DNA of 64,000 bases from Cellulomonas telluris (GTDB lineage: Bacteria; Actinomycetota; Actinomycetes; Actinomycetales; Cellulomonadaceae): positions 62,001 to 126,000 of the forward strand of contig NZ_QXFN01000001.1 in NCBI RefSeq assembly GCF_004886325.1. Reading direction: 5' to 3'. The position numbers were made by a program, and so were the translations under genes. Position 1 is the first letter of the stretch. Every line of letters starts with the position of its first letter. Shown piece after piece: positions 34,542-42,676 of the stretch. The notes under the pieces are model-generated. The model was given only the letters and a program-made list of their open reading frames with translations, made no database searches and was not told where the DNA came from.

Positions 34542-34608
34542 CGAGTTCGCCAGGTCGGCGCGAGTTCGCCAGGTCGGCCTGGCTAACTCGGGCCGTCCTG
34601 GCGAACTC
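34542..34608. repeat. 19-bp periodic array of GAGTTCGCCA units (right of the DUF559-like gene)
   Basis: Two 19-bp direct copies of CGAGTTCGCCAGGTCGGC plus one base (34542-34560, 34561-34579) differ at the last base. Two inverted units, CCTGGCTAACTC (34578-34589) and CCTGGCGAACTC (34597-34608), are also spaced 19 bp. Direct and inverted copies can pair over 13 bp. Confidence 0.8.
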
Positions 34609-34660
34609 GGCGTAGACGGCACGGGTGCCGGGCTCGGGGGTCGCATCCGGGCGCGGGAAG

Positions 34661-34687
34661 CGATAGGTTTCTATCGTTAGTCGATAG
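34661..34687. promoter_or_regulatory. Operator of the DUF2975-XRE operon
   Basis: CGATAG-GTTT-CTATCG (34661-34676) has perfect 6-bp arms, and a third half-site TCGATAG (34681-34687) overlaps the region just before AGGAGG and the ATG at 34699. The AT-rich cluster is a probable binding site of the XRE protein encoded by the operon. Confidence 0.7.
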
Positions 34688-34698
34688 GAGGCAGGGAC

Positions 34699-35205
34699 AT
34701 GGTCGGGTTGAGTCGGGTCGCGGTGCTCGCGCTGCGGGCGGTGATCGTGCTGGTGCTCGGGGGGACGCTGCTGCTGCAGACGTTCATGCTGCCGAGCCTG
34801 CTCACGGACGCCCCGGAGGAGGACGCCGCGCTGGCGCACCTGCGCTGGCCGGTGCTGGTGATCGGCATCCTCATGGTCGGGTGCGTGCAGGTCGCGCTGG
34901 TGTGCGTGTGGCGGCTGCTCACCATGGTCCGGCGGGACACCGTGTTCTCTCGGGGCGCGTTCCGGTGGGTCGACGTCGTCATCGGCGCCGCCGTCGCGGA
35001 GTGCCTGCTGTTCCTGCTGCTCGGGGTGCTGCTGGCGCCGGGCGAGGCCGTGCCGCCGGGTGTCGTCCTCATGCTCGGGATCGTCGGGGCGGGGTTCCTC
35101 GGCATCGGGCTGCTCGTGCTGGTCCTGCGGATGCTGCTCGCGAAGGCGGTCGCCCTCGACACCACGGCGACGACCCTGCGGGCCGAGCTCGACGAGGTGA
35201 TCTGA
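34699..35205 (+). CDS. DUF2975 family membrane protein
   Basis: The 168-aa protein has four membrane segments: VAVLALRAVIVLVLGGTLLLQTFML (residues 7-31), WPVLVIGILMVGCVQVALVCVW, IGAAVAECLLFLLLGVLLA and VVLMLGIVGAGFLGIGLLVLVL. The conserved loop RRDTVFSRGAFRWVD after the second span is typical of DUF2975. Function is unknown, but these proteins are almost always coupled to a small XRE regulator, as here (stop and start share one base). AGGAGG at 10 nt before the ATG. Confidence 0.88.
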   Translation: MVGLSRVAVLALRAVIVLVLGGTLLLQTFMLPSLLTDAPEEDAALAHLRWPVLVIGILMVGCVQVALVCVWRLLTMVRRDTVFSRGAFRWVDVVIGAAVAECLLFLLLGVLLAPGEAVPPGVVLMLGIVGAGFLGIGLLVLVLRMLLAKAVALDTTATTLRAELDEVI

Positions 35206-35450
35206 TGCCGATCGTCGTCGACATCGACGTCATGCTCGCCCGGCGCAAGATGTCCGTCGGCGAGCTCGCGGAACGCGTCGGCATCACGCCCGCGAACCTC
35301 GCCGTGCTGAAGAACGGCCGCGCGAAGGCTGTCCGGTTCACGACGCTCGAGGCGCTGTGCCACGCGCTCGACTGCCAGCCCGGCGACCTGCTGCGGCACG
35401 AGCGGGACGGGGTCACGCCCCCGCGGGACGCTCCCGACCCGACGGCCTGA
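35205..35450 (+). CDS. Small XRE family helix-turn-helix regulator (YozG-like)
   Basis: The 81-aa protein is a single helix-turn-helix: VDIDVMLARRKMSVGELAERVGITPANLAVLKNGRAKAVRFTTLEALCHALDCQPGDLL. It is of the YozG/Cro type found next to DUF2975 proteins. Start TGATG overlap with the preceding stop indicates translational coupling. It probably represses its own operon through the CGATAG sites at 34661-34687. Its last 38 bp overlap the convergent HAD gene. Confidence 0.9.
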   Translation: MPIVVDIDVMLARRKMSVGELAERVGITPANLAVLKNGRAKAVRFTTLEALCHALDCQPGDLLRHERDGVTPPRDAPDPTA

Positions 35451-36153
35451 GGACCTCGACGGGCACGGCGGCGAGCGACCGCACGACGTGTGCCGCCCCG
35501 TGCGCCTCGGGGCGCGCGCGGCCGGCCCGGTCGACCAGCACGGCGGCGATCCCGAGCGCGTGCGCTCCCGCGACGTCCGCGGCCGGCGAGTCGCCGACGT
35601 GCACCGCGTCCGCCGGCGCGACGCCCAGCCGTTCGAGCGCGAGCAGGAACGGCTCGGGGCGCGGCTTGTAGGCACGCGCGTCCTCGCTCGTCACGACCGC
35701 GTCGACGTGCAGCGCGTGGTGCGCGAGGACGGCGGCGGCGTCGTCCCGGTCGACGTCGGAGACGAGGCACACCGGCATGTTCATCGCGTCGATCGCGCCG
35801 AGGAACGCCCGCGCGTCGGGCAGCAGGCGCGGGGCGCGCCACGCCGCCCGGGACGTCGTGAGCCACGCGTCGACGTCGACGGCCACGCCGAACGCCTCCG
35901 CCAGGTGCCCGAGCGTGGACCGCGTGAGGTCGGCGAGGGCGCGGAAGGCGTCGCCGTGCGCATCGCCGCCGGCCCACAGGTGCGTCGTCCACGCGGCCTC
36001 CACGTCGGCGACGGGGGCGCCCGACCGGGCGGCGACGTCGGCGCAGATCCGGGCCACCACCGCGTCGTCGTCCTCCACGAGGGTGCCGTAGAGGTCGACC
36101 AGCACGGCGCGGGGAACGGCGCGCGGCACGGGCACGGGCACGGGCACGGGCAC
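35413..36153 (-). CDS. HAD family hydrolase with hexanucleotide-repeat N-terminus
   Basis: The 246-aa protein has HAD motif I VLVDLYGTLV (nucleophile Asp), motif II VCLVSDVD, motif III K in AYKPRPEPF and motif IV VHVGDSPAADVAGAHALG. The helical C1 cap suggests a phosphoglycolate- or haloacid-type hydrolase. The GTG at 36153 is 6 nt after TAACGT (36165-36160). However, the first codons lie within five copies of GGCACG, so the protein begins MPVPVPVPVP and several in-frame GTG codons could serve. Its 3' end overlaps the XRE gene. Confidence 0.85.
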   Translation of the reverse strand: MPVPVPVPVPRAVPRAVLVDLYGTLVEDDDAVVARICADVAARSGAPVADVEAAWTTHLWAGGDAHGDAFRALADLTRSTLGHLAEAFGVAVDVDAWLTTSRAAWRAPRLLPDARAFLGAIDAMNMPVCLVSDVDRDDAAAVLAHHALHVDAVVTSEDARAYKPRPEPFLLALERLGVAPADAVHVGDSPAADVAGAHALGIAAVLVDRAGRARPEAHGAAHVVRSLAAVPVEVLRPSGRERPAGA

Positions 36154-36154
36154 G
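36125..36154. repeat. Hexanucleotide repeat (GGCACG)5 at the start of the HAD gene
   Basis: Five perfect GGCACG units on the + strand read CGTGCC on the coding strand, giving alternating Val-Pro and an in-frame GTG in every unit. Copy-number change would alter N-terminus length but not the frame. Confidence 0.85.
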
Positions 36155-36233
36155 GCGACACGTTACCGGCGCCGCCCCGCCCGGGCGCCGGCGGACGGCC
36201 GCCGGCGCCGCGGGCAGAGCGACACCGCCCGCG

Positions 36234-37436
36234 TCAGCAGCGCTGGACGGGACCGCTGACGTTGCGGATCACGAGGTTGTCGGCGCACGGGCTCTCGACG
36301 ATCCGCGCGCCGTTGCTGAGGGTGAGGTTCTGCAGCGTGATGTCGCGGTTGCCGGGGAAGTCGGCACGCTCGGCGAGGCGAACGTCCCCGCGGGAGACGG
36401 TGCCGCTCGTGGTCGCGAGGCTGACGTTGGTGCAGTTCTCGATGAGCACCGGGTTGTTGCCGGTGTTCGTCAGCTCCACGCGGTTCACGCGCAGCCCACC
36501 GCTCTCCGACACGCAGAAGATCCCGCGTCCGCCGCCGCTCGCGCGGACGGTCCCGACCTCGATGTTCGTCGGGTAGGAGCTGCCGACGCGGCCCGCCCGG
36601 TTGGCGATGCGGAACGCGGCGTACCCCGTGCCCGCACCGGCGTTCACGGCGTCGACCGTGCCGACGCGCGCGTTGATCGTCTGGTTGAGCAGCAGCCCCG
36701 ACTCGCGGACGTCACGCGCCGTGAGGGTGCCGAGGGTGAAGCCGTCGACGCCGTACGTCTCGACGGCGTGCGAGCCGGCGCCGGACACGTACGCGCGGTC
36801 GATGCTGATGTTGCGGGCGAAGCGCGAGCGGTCGCCGTGGTTGTCCACCCGGATGCCGATGCCGCCGCCCGACAGGCGCATGTCGACGTCCCGCAGCCGC
36901 AGGTCGTCGACGTTGCGGGCGAAGATCCCGTAGACGGGCGTGCCGGTCATCGCGAGCCGGGCGACCTCGATGTCGCGGACGCCGCGCATGTAGATCCCGG
37001 CGACGTTGCCGGACCCCGACCCGCTGACGTGGATGGTGCCGCAGGACTCGAACGCGGTGTGGCTCGGCAGCGTGATGCGGGCGTTCGCGCTCATGGTCCC
37101 GGAGCCGTTGACCACGACGCGCTGCTTGCTGGTGCGGCCGGCGTCGAGACCGTCGACGGCGCGCTGGATGGCGGTGAGCATGTCGGAGCCGGACCACAGC
37201 TCGCGGGTGCCGCGGTAGGCGCGCCAGGTGCTGCCGTCCTGGACGGCGGAGCCGTGGACGGTCGAGCCGGTGCAGCTGGTGCCGGGTGCGGCCTGCGCGG
37301 CGGGCGCCGCGACCAGGCCGGCCACGAGGGTGGCGCCGGCGGCGAGGGTCGCGAACGCCGCGCGACGGCGCGCGGGCCGGAGGGGGCGCGCGGGTCGTGC
37401 GGGTCGCGCGGTGCGGGCGAGCAGGGAGGACGGCAT
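36234..37436 (-). CDS. Secreted right-handed parallel beta-helix protein
   Basis: The 400-aa protein has a long basic signal peptide (ARTARPARPARPLRPARRR, then a hydrophobic core to AAQAAPG near residue 52). The mature part is a right-handed beta-helix with repeated short strands (GIYMRGVRDIEVARLAMTG, GIFARNVDDLRLRDVDMRL, FTLGTLTARDVRESGLLL, ITLQNLTLSNGARIV). The fold is shared by pectate lyases, polygalacturonases and alginate-acting enzymes; no catalytic set was identified. Cys at both ends may close the helix. A role in plant cell-wall breakdown is inferred from the fold and the promoter site. Confidence 0.82.
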   Translation of the reverse strand: MPSSLLARTARPARPARPLRPARRRAAFATLAAGATLVAGLVAAPAAQAAPGTSCTGSTVHGSAVQDGSTWRAYRGTRELWSGSDMLTAIQRAVDGLDAGRTSKQRVVVNGSGTMSANARITLPSHTAFESCGTIHVSGSGSGNVAGIYMRGVRDIEVARLAMTGTPVYGIFARNVDDLRLRDVDMRLSGGGIGIRVDNHGDRSRFARNISIDRAYVSGAGSHAVETYGVDGFTLGTLTARDVRESGLLLNQTINARVGTVDAVNAGAGTGYAAFRIANRAGRVGSSYPTNIEVGTVRASGGGRGIFCVSESGGLRVNRVELTNTGNNPVLIENCTNVSLATTSGTVSRGDVRLAERADFPGNRDITLQNLTLSNGARIVESPCADNLVIRNVSGPVQRC

Positions 37437-37513
37437 GCGGTGACCTCTCGTCGGGGCCGCCGGGCGACGTGCGGGCGTGCGTCGGTGGACGCCCGGCCGG
37501 TCGGCCGGTCCCG

Positions 37514-37559
37514 ACCGTAGGCGGCGTCGCGCAGCGGGAGGGACGGCTTGAATCGTTTC
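37514..37559 (-). promoter_or_regulatory. Promoter of the beta-helix gene with upstream GAA-type site
   Basis: The -10 is TACGGT (37519-37514). The site GAATCGTTTC (37550-37559 on the + strand; GAAACGATTC on the coding strand) begins 30 nt upstream. It shares nine bases with the site before the Cip1-like gene (27540-27549), at 29 nt there. Confidence 0.65.
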
Positions 37560-37636
37560 GGAGGGCGCTTTCCACTCGCTCGGCCCCGGAGCGGTGCCTG
37601 CGCTCGCAGCCCTTCGCGAGCCGCTACCGTCACCGC

Positions 37637-38059
37637 GTGCTCCCCTCCCTCCGGCACGCCGCGGACCGGCGTCCGGCCGCCGCGCGTCGCCGGGGTCCCC
37701 TCGTGGCCGCGGCCGCCGTGGTCCTCGTCTGCGGCCTCGTCGTCTCCCGCGGCGGCGGCCCGGGCGCGGACCTGGCCGGCGGCGCGCTGTACGCGGCGCT
37801 CGTGCACCTGCTCGTGCTGCTGGTCGCCCCGCGGACGCGTCCCGCCGTCGCCGCCACCGTCGCGCTGACGGTGTGCGTGGCCGTGGAGCTCGCCCAGCTG
37901 ACGCCCGTGCCGGCCGCCGTCGTCGCGGCGTGGCCGCCGGCCGCGTACGTGCTCGGGTCGACGTTCGCGCCCGCCGACCTGCTCGCGTACGCGGCGGGGG
38001 TGCTCGTCGTCGCGGCCGCGGACGTCCGGGGGCACCGGGCGCCGGACCCCGCCGCCTGA
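37637..38059 (+). CDS. DUF2809 family membrane protein
   Basis: The 140-aa protein has four hydrophobic segments after a basic N-terminus. The signature VAVELAQLTPVPAAVVAAWPPAAYVLGSTFAPADLLAYAAGV (read in two parts around the Pro-Pro) carries the DUF2809 pattern ExxQ...LGxxFxxxDLLAYxxG. Function unknown. The GTG at 37637 follows TACCGT (37625-37630) by 6 nt, a leaderless-type start. It is divergent from the secreted beta-helix gene with 200 bp between. Confidence 0.82.
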   Translation: MLPSLRHAADRRPAAARRRGPLVAAAAVVLVCGLVVSRGGGPGADLAGGALYAALVHLLVLLVAPRTRPAVAATVALTVCVAVELAQLTPVPAAVVAAWPPAAYVLGSTFAPADLLAYAAGVLVVAAADVRGHRAPDPAA

Positions 38060-38104
38060 CCGGTCCGCCGACCCGGCTCCCCCCGGCCCGGCGGCACCCG
38101 GACG

Positions 38105-38845
38105 TCAGCCCGCCGGCCGCCGGTACACCGACACGTGCGAGCGCGACTCGGCCGTGAACGGCGTCCCCGACCAGTCGGCGTGCCGCTCCTCGAGCACCAG
38201 CCCGGCGAGGCGCGCCATCAGGTCGAGCTCCGCGGGCCACACGTACCGGTGGCCGCTGCGCCAGACCTCCGCCGTCCCGTCGTCGTCCCACCGCACGTGG
38301 TGCGAGACGAGCCGCTGGTGCAGCGGGTCGACCGTGTCGACGCCCAGGTACCGGTCCGCGGACGCGAACAGGACGCCCGGCTGCCCCGGCGGCAGCACGC
38401 GCAGGTCCGGCACCTCCAGCTCGACGACGAACCGCCCGCCCGGCAGGAGGTGACGCGCCGCGTTGGCGACGCACGCGACCTGCGCGTCCTGCGTGAGCAG
38501 GTTCGAGATCGCGTTGTAGACGACGTAGACGAGTGCGAACTCCCCCGGCGCCGTCGCCGTCGCCATGTCGCCGAGCACGACCGGGAGCGTCGCCTCGTCG
38601 ACCTTCGTCCGCAGCTGCGCGAGCATCGCCGGGGACAGCTCGACGCCCGCCACCGGTACACCGCGCGCGGCGAGCGGCACGGCGACGCGCCCGGTCCCGA
38701 CGGCGAGCTCCAGCGCTCGGCCGTCCCCGGCCAGTGCGGCCAGGCGGTCGACGGTCGGGTCGAGCACCTCCGGCGCGAACATGCCCACGCCCGGGGTGTC
38801 GTAGCGCCGCGCCGTCCGCTCGTCCCAGATCTCCCTGTGGTCCAC
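38105..38845 (-). CDS. Class I SAM-dependent methyltransferase
   Basis: The 246-aa protein has motif I ALELAVGTGRVAVPL (residues 44-58; Gly-rich loop GTGR), post-I VAGVELSPAMLAQL, motif II FALVYVVYNAISNL and post-II LLPGGRFVVELEVPD. This is the usual class I pattern for actinobacterial type-11-like methyltransferases. The substrate is unknown. The GTG at 38845 is preceded at 6 nt by GAGCGT, a weaker leaderless-type -10. It is divergent from the GH5 cellulase, whose regulatory region begins about 130 bp away. Confidence 0.88.
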   Translation of the reverse strand: MDHREIWDERTARRYDTPGVGMFAPEVLDPTVDRLAALAGDGRALELAVGTGRVAVPLAARGVPVAGVELSPAMLAQLRTKVDEATLPVVLGDMATATAPGEFALVYVVYNAISNLLTQDAQVACVANAARHLLPGGRFVVELEVPDLRVLPPGQPGVLFASADRYLGVDTVDPLHQRLVSHHVRWDDDGTAEVWRSGHRYVWPAELDLMARLAGLVLEERHADWSGTPFTAESRSHVSVYRRPAG

Positions 38846-38974
38846 GCCGCGACGCTCGTCCTGGCGTCGGCGGCGCGTCAACGGGTTTGCGCGCGAGCAC
38901 CGGGCACGACGGCCGGGCCGCGAGCGTCGGCACCGTCCCCCGACGTCCCGCCCCCGCACGCACCGCGCCCGCCC

Positions 38975-39037
38975 GAAGCGTTCCGGGGGTTCCGGACGAA
39001 CCACCCGCGTCCGTACACTCCGATCGAAGCGCTTCGA
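38975..39037 (+). promoter_or_regulatory. Promoter and operators of the GH5 cellulase
   Basis: A -10 TACACT (39014-39019) lies 18 bp after TTCCGG (38990-38995). GAAGCGTTCC (38975-38984) is 29 nt upstream of the -10, as in the Cip1-like and beta-helix promoters. A perfect 14-bp palindrome, TCGAAGCGCTTCGA (39024-39037), covers the expected transcription start and has the central CG of LacI-family sites. Confidence 0.75.
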
Positions 39038-39122
39038 CGTTCCGGTCGTCGCAGCCCGTGGGCACCGTCGCCCGCGCCGCCGGGAGCACCGTCGCTCCCC
39101 GCGCCCGAAGGAGAGCACACAC

Positions 39123-40820
39123 GTGAACCGACGCCTGTGGGCGAGCGTCACCGCGCTCGTCTCGACCGCGGCGCTCGCCGCCGGCCTCGCCGCACCCGCG
39201 GCGGCCGCGCCCGACGCCGCCACCGCCCGCGCCCCGAAGCAGACGGCCGCGCAGAAGACGGTCGCCGCGATGCAGCCCGGCTGGAACCTCGGCAACACGC
39301 TCGACGCGGTCGGCCCCGACGAGACGGCGTGGGGCAACCCGCGCGTCACCGAGGACCTGTTCGACGCCGTCGAGGACGAGGGCTTCAACAGCGTCCGCAT
39401 CCCGGTGACGTTCGGCCAGCACCAGGGGCCGGCGCCGGAGTACCCGGTCGACCCGGTGTTCCTCGACCGGGTCGAGGAGGTCGTGGACATGGCCCTCGAC
39501 GAGGGCCTGTACGTCCTGCTCGACGTCCACCACGACTCGTGGCAGTGGATCAACCAGATGCCGACCCAGCACGACGCGGTGCTCGCGCAGTACACCGCCC
39601 TGTGGGAGCAGCTCGCCGAGCGGTTCCGCGACCACCCGAGGCGGCTGCTGCTGGAGAGCGTCAACGAGCCGCAGTTCGCCGGTGTCGACGACGCGACGTC
39701 GTACGCGCTGCTGCACGAGCTCAACGTCGTGTTCCACGAGATCGTCCGCTCGTCGGGCGGGCGCAACGCCGACCGCGTCCTCGTCCTGCCGACGCTGCAC
39801 ACGAACGCGGAGCAGGGCCGCCTCGACGCGCTGACCGCGACGTTCGAGCAGCTCGACGACCCGAACCTCGCCGCGACCGTCCACTACTACGGCTACTGGC
39901 CGTTCAGCGTGAACGTCGCGGGCGGCTACCGCTACGACGCGACCGCGCAGGCGGACACCGAGGGCACGTTCGCGCGCGTGCACGACTCGTTCGTCGCCCA
40001 GGGGATCCCGGTGATCCTCGGCGAGTACGGCCTGCTCGGGTTCGACCGGCACACGGGCACCATCCAGCAGGGCGAGAAGCTCAAGTTCTTCGAGCACGTC
40101 GGCCACCTCGCCCGCACGACGGGCGTCACCACGATGCTGTGGGACAACGGCCAGCACCTGTCGCGGACCGCGTTCACGTGGCAGGACCCGGCGCTGTTCG
40201 CGCAGATCCGGGAGAGCTGGAAGCGGCAGTCCGGCACGGCGTCGACCGACCAGGTGTTCGTGCGTCCCGGCGCCGTGGCGGACCAGACCGTCACCCTGCA
40301 GCCGAACGGCAACCGCGTGAAGGACGTCCGCCTCGACGGGCGGCGCCTCAAGCCGTCGCAGTACCGCCTCGACGGCGACACGCTCACCCTGCCGGCGGCG
40401 CTGCTGCGGCCGCTGGTCGCCGACGGCGCGTACGGCACGCGTGCGGTCGTCGAGGTCCGGTTCGGCAAGGGCCTGCCGTGGCGCATCGAGGTCGTCGCCG
40501 CCGACACGCCCGCGCTGGGTGACGCGGCCGCCACGGTCGACGACTTCGCGATCCCGACGGACTTCCGCGGGGACCGGCTCGCCACGATGGAGGCCCGGTA
40601 CGCCGACGGCACGAACGCCGGCCCGCACGGGTGGACGTCGTTCAAGGAGTTCGACGTGACGTTCGCCCCCGAGGACGGGCGCATCCTGCTCCGCCCGGCG
40701 TTCTTCGCCGAGGTCACCGACGGCGCGCCCGTCCACCTGACGTTCCACTTCTGGAGCGGCGACACGGTCGACTACACGGTGACCCGCACGGGCACGACGG
40801 TCACCGGCACCGCCGACTGA
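39123..40820 (+). CDS. Secreted GH5 cellulase with Ig-like (CBM_X2) and CBM46-type modules
   Basis: The 565-aa protein has a signal peptide (to about residue 30). The GH5 barrel (residues 45-368) has acid/base E182 in LESVNEPQF and nucleophile E301 in VILGEYG; HHDSW (136-140) and HYYGYWPF line the cleft. It is followed by an Ig-like CBM_X2-type module (about 375-460) and a CBM46-type module (462-560). The order matches Bacillus Cel5B-type endoglucanases that act on beta-1,4-glucan and xyloglucan. GTG at 39123 with AGGAG 11 nt upstream. Catabolite or inducer control through the upstream palindrome is inferred. Confidence 0.92.
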   Translation: MNRRLWASVTALVSTAALAAGLAAPAAAAPDAATARAPKQTAAQKTVAAMQPGWNLGNTLDAVGPDETAWGNPRVTEDLFDAVEDEGFNSVRIPVTFGQHQGPAPEYPVDPVFLDRVEEVVDMALDEGLYVLLDVHHDSWQWINQMPTQHDAVLAQYTALWEQLAERFRDHPRRLLLESVNEPQFAGVDDATSYALLHELNVVFHEIVRSSGGRNADRVLVLPTLHTNAEQGRLDALTATFEQLDDPNLAATVHYYGYWPFSVNVAGGYRYDATAQADTEGTFARVHDSFVAQGIPVILGEYGLLGFDRHTGTIQQGEKLKFFEHVGHLARTTGVTTMLWDNGQHLSRTAFTWQDPALFAQIRESWKRQSGTASTDQVFVRPGAVADQTVTLQPNGNRVKDVRLDGRRLKPSQYRLDGDTLTLPAALLRPLVADGAYGTRAVVEVRFGKGLPWRIEVVAADTPALGDAAATVDDFAIPTDFRGDRLATMEARYADGTNAGPHGWTSFKEFDVTFAPEDGRILLRPAFFAEVTDGAPVHLTFHFWSGDTVDYTVTRTGTTVTGTAD

Positions 40821-41130
40821 CCCACCGCCCCCACCCCCGTCCCCGCCCCGCTTCCCCGCCCCGCCCCCTCCCCGTCCCCGTCCCCGTCCCCCCCGCGAGT
40901 TCGGCACCTTCGCGCCGAGATCGGCACCCCTAGCCGTCGGACCCGGCACGGAGCCACCGGTCTCGGCGCCGGAGGGGTGGGGGCGGGCGGGGGCGAGGGA
41001 CGGGTGGGGCCGGCGCGGCGGGGGCCGGGCGGGGGCCGGGTGGGGCGGGGTGGGCGGTCGGCGGGCGGCGGGCCGTCCGCTGCACCACCCTGGACGGCGG
41101 GCACGCCGGGCAGGACGGGGGTGGTCGCGC
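40821..41130. repeat. C-tract/G-tract gap with inverted repeats
   Basis: This 310-bp gap has a cytosine-rich part (40821-40894, many CCCC runs and (CCCCGT)n) and a guanine-rich part (40972-41085, many GGGG runs), which are complementary in composition. Between them lie CGAGTTCGGCACC (40896) and CGAGATCGGCACC (40916), 20 bp apart, and the inverted pair GCGCCGAGA (40912-40920) with TCTCGGCGC (40961-40969). G-quadruplex or large-hairpin termination is possible. No gene is seen. Confidence 0.65.
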
Positions 41131-42585
41131 GTGGAGTGGTTCGACGCCGAGGGGTACACGATCGCGCGCGAGGTCGTGCAGCGCGGTGTCGCGGCGGTCT
41201 TCGTCCTGGGGTTCGTCGCGGTGCTGCGCCAGTTCCGGCCGCTGCTCGGCGAGCACGGGCTGCTGCCGGTGCCGGCGTTCACGGCCCGGGTGCCGTTCCG
41301 CGCGAGCCCCAGCCTGTTCCACCGGTGGTTCTCCGACGGGCTCGTCGTGGCCGTCGGCTGGGTCGGCGTGGTCGTCGCGCTGACGCTCGTCGCCGGGCTG
41401 CCGCAGCAGGGGCCGCCGTGGCTGCCGATGCTCGCGTTCCTGCTGCTGTGGGCGCTGTACCTGTCGGTCGTCAACGTCGGGCAGGTCTTCTACGGGTTCG
41501 GCTGGGAGTCGCTGCTGCTCGAGGCCGGGTTCCTCGTGGCGTTCCTCGGGTCGGACGACGTCGCGCCGCCGGTCACCGTGCTCGCGCTGCTGTGGTGGCT
41601 CGTGTTCCGCCTCGAGTTCGGCGCGGGGCTCATCAAGTGGCGGGGCGACCCCGCGTGGCGGGACCTGACGGCGCTGTACTACCACCACGAGACGCAGCCC
41701 ATGCCGGGCCCGCTGAGCCGCCTGTTCCACTTGCTGCCGCGTCCGCTGCACAAGGTCGAGGTGGTGGCCAACCACGTGACCCAGCTCGTCGTGCCGTTCG
41801 GGCTGCTGGTCCCCGGGCCGGTCGCGTCGACCGCCGCGGCGGTCATGGTCGTCACGCAGCTCTGGCTGGTGCTGTCCGGCAACTTCGCGTGGCTGAACTG
41901 GCTGACGATCGTCCTGGCGTGCGCCGCCATCGACGACGCGTCGTGGCGGTGGGCGCTCGGGCTCGTCGGCGTCGACGTCGCCCCCACCGCGCCCGCGGCC
42001 GACCCGCCGCTCTGGTTCGTCGTCGTGGTCCTGGCCGTCACCGCGCTGTGCGTGTGGATCAGCCGGCACCCGCTGCGCAACCTGCTGTCGCGCCACCAGG
42101 CGATGAACGCCTCCTTCAACGTCTGGCACCTGGTCAACGCGTACGGCGCGTTCGGCTCGATCACGCGCCGTCGCACCGAGGTGGTCGTCGAGGGGACGCG
42201 CGACGCCGACCCGGCGACCGCCACGTGGCTCGAGTACGAGTTCCGCGGCAAGCCGACCGACGTGCGACGCCTGCCGCGCCAGTACGCGCCGTACCACCTG
42301 CGCCTCGACTGGGGGATGTGGTTCCTCGCGCTCGGCTCGTCGTCGCAGCTGCGCTGGTTCGTGCCGTTCCTGGGCAAGCTGCTCGAGGGCGACGGGCCCA
42401 CGCTGCGCCTGCTCGCGCACGACCCGTTCGGCGGGGAGCGGCCCCGGTGGGTGCGCGCGCACCTGTACCGGTACCGGTTCGCGACGCGCGCGGAGCGCCG
42501 CGCGACCGGGCAGCGGTGGGTGCGCGAGGACGACGGGCTGATGATCGGCGCCATGGACAGCGCCCGGTTCGCGCGCACGCGCTGA
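41131..42585 (+). CDS. Lipase maturation factor family membrane protein
   Basis: The 484-aa protein has about nine membrane spans. Its hallmark segments match the LMF1/2 family: WFDAEGYTIAREVVQRGVAAVF at the start, FLLLWALYLSVVNVGQVFYGFGWESLLLEAGFL, FRLEFGAGLIKWRGDPAWRDLTALYYHHETQPMP (read in parts), then the C-terminal VEGT and W.EYEFRGKP region, with PYHLRLDWGMWF. In eukaryotes LMF1 helps lipases fold; the bacterial role is unknown. GTG at 41131 has no clear Shine-Dalgarno sequence, but VEWFDAEGY is the conserved start. Confidence 0.9.
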   Translation: MEWFDAEGYTIAREVVQRGVAAVFVLGFVAVLRQFRPLLGEHGLLPVPAFTARVPFRASPSLFHRWFSDGLVVAVGWVGVVVALTLVAGLPQQGPPWLPMLAFLLLWALYLSVVNVGQVFYGFGWESLLLEAGFLVAFLGSDDVAPPVTVLALLWWLVFRLEFGAGLIKWRGDPAWRDLTALYYHHETQPMPGPLSRLFHLLPRPLHKVEVVANHVTQLVVPFGLLVPGPVASTAAAVMVVTQLWLVLSGNFAWLNWLTIVLACAAIDDASWRWALGLVGVDVAPTAPAADPPLWFVVVVLAVTALCVWISRHPLRNLLSRHQAMNASFNVWHLVNAYGAFGSITRRRTEVVVEGTRDADPATATWLEYEFRGKPTDVRRLPRQYAPYHLRLDWGMWFLALGSSSQLRWFVPFLGKLLEGDGPTLRLLAHDPFGGERPRWVRAHLYRYRFATRAERRATGQRWVREDDGLMIGAMDSARFARTR

Positions 42586-42676
42586 CGCGCGGGACCCGCC
42601 CGCCACCGCCGACCCGCCGACGCGCGGCGCCGAAAGCGCATGCACCGCCGCGTGCGCCCCTGCGACGATGGCCGTC

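Noticed and set aside
40871-40890. Slipped-strand (CCCCGT)n phase-variation tract
   Set aside because: It lies 50 bp after the GH5 stop, outside any gene, so no phase variation of a protein is possible.
36234-41474. Minus-strand open frame of about 1,746 codons through the GH5 region
   Set aside because: It runs antisense to the GH5 gene with low-complexity Arg/Gly/Val sequence; only its last 400 codons (from ATG 37436) have a signal peptide and a fold.
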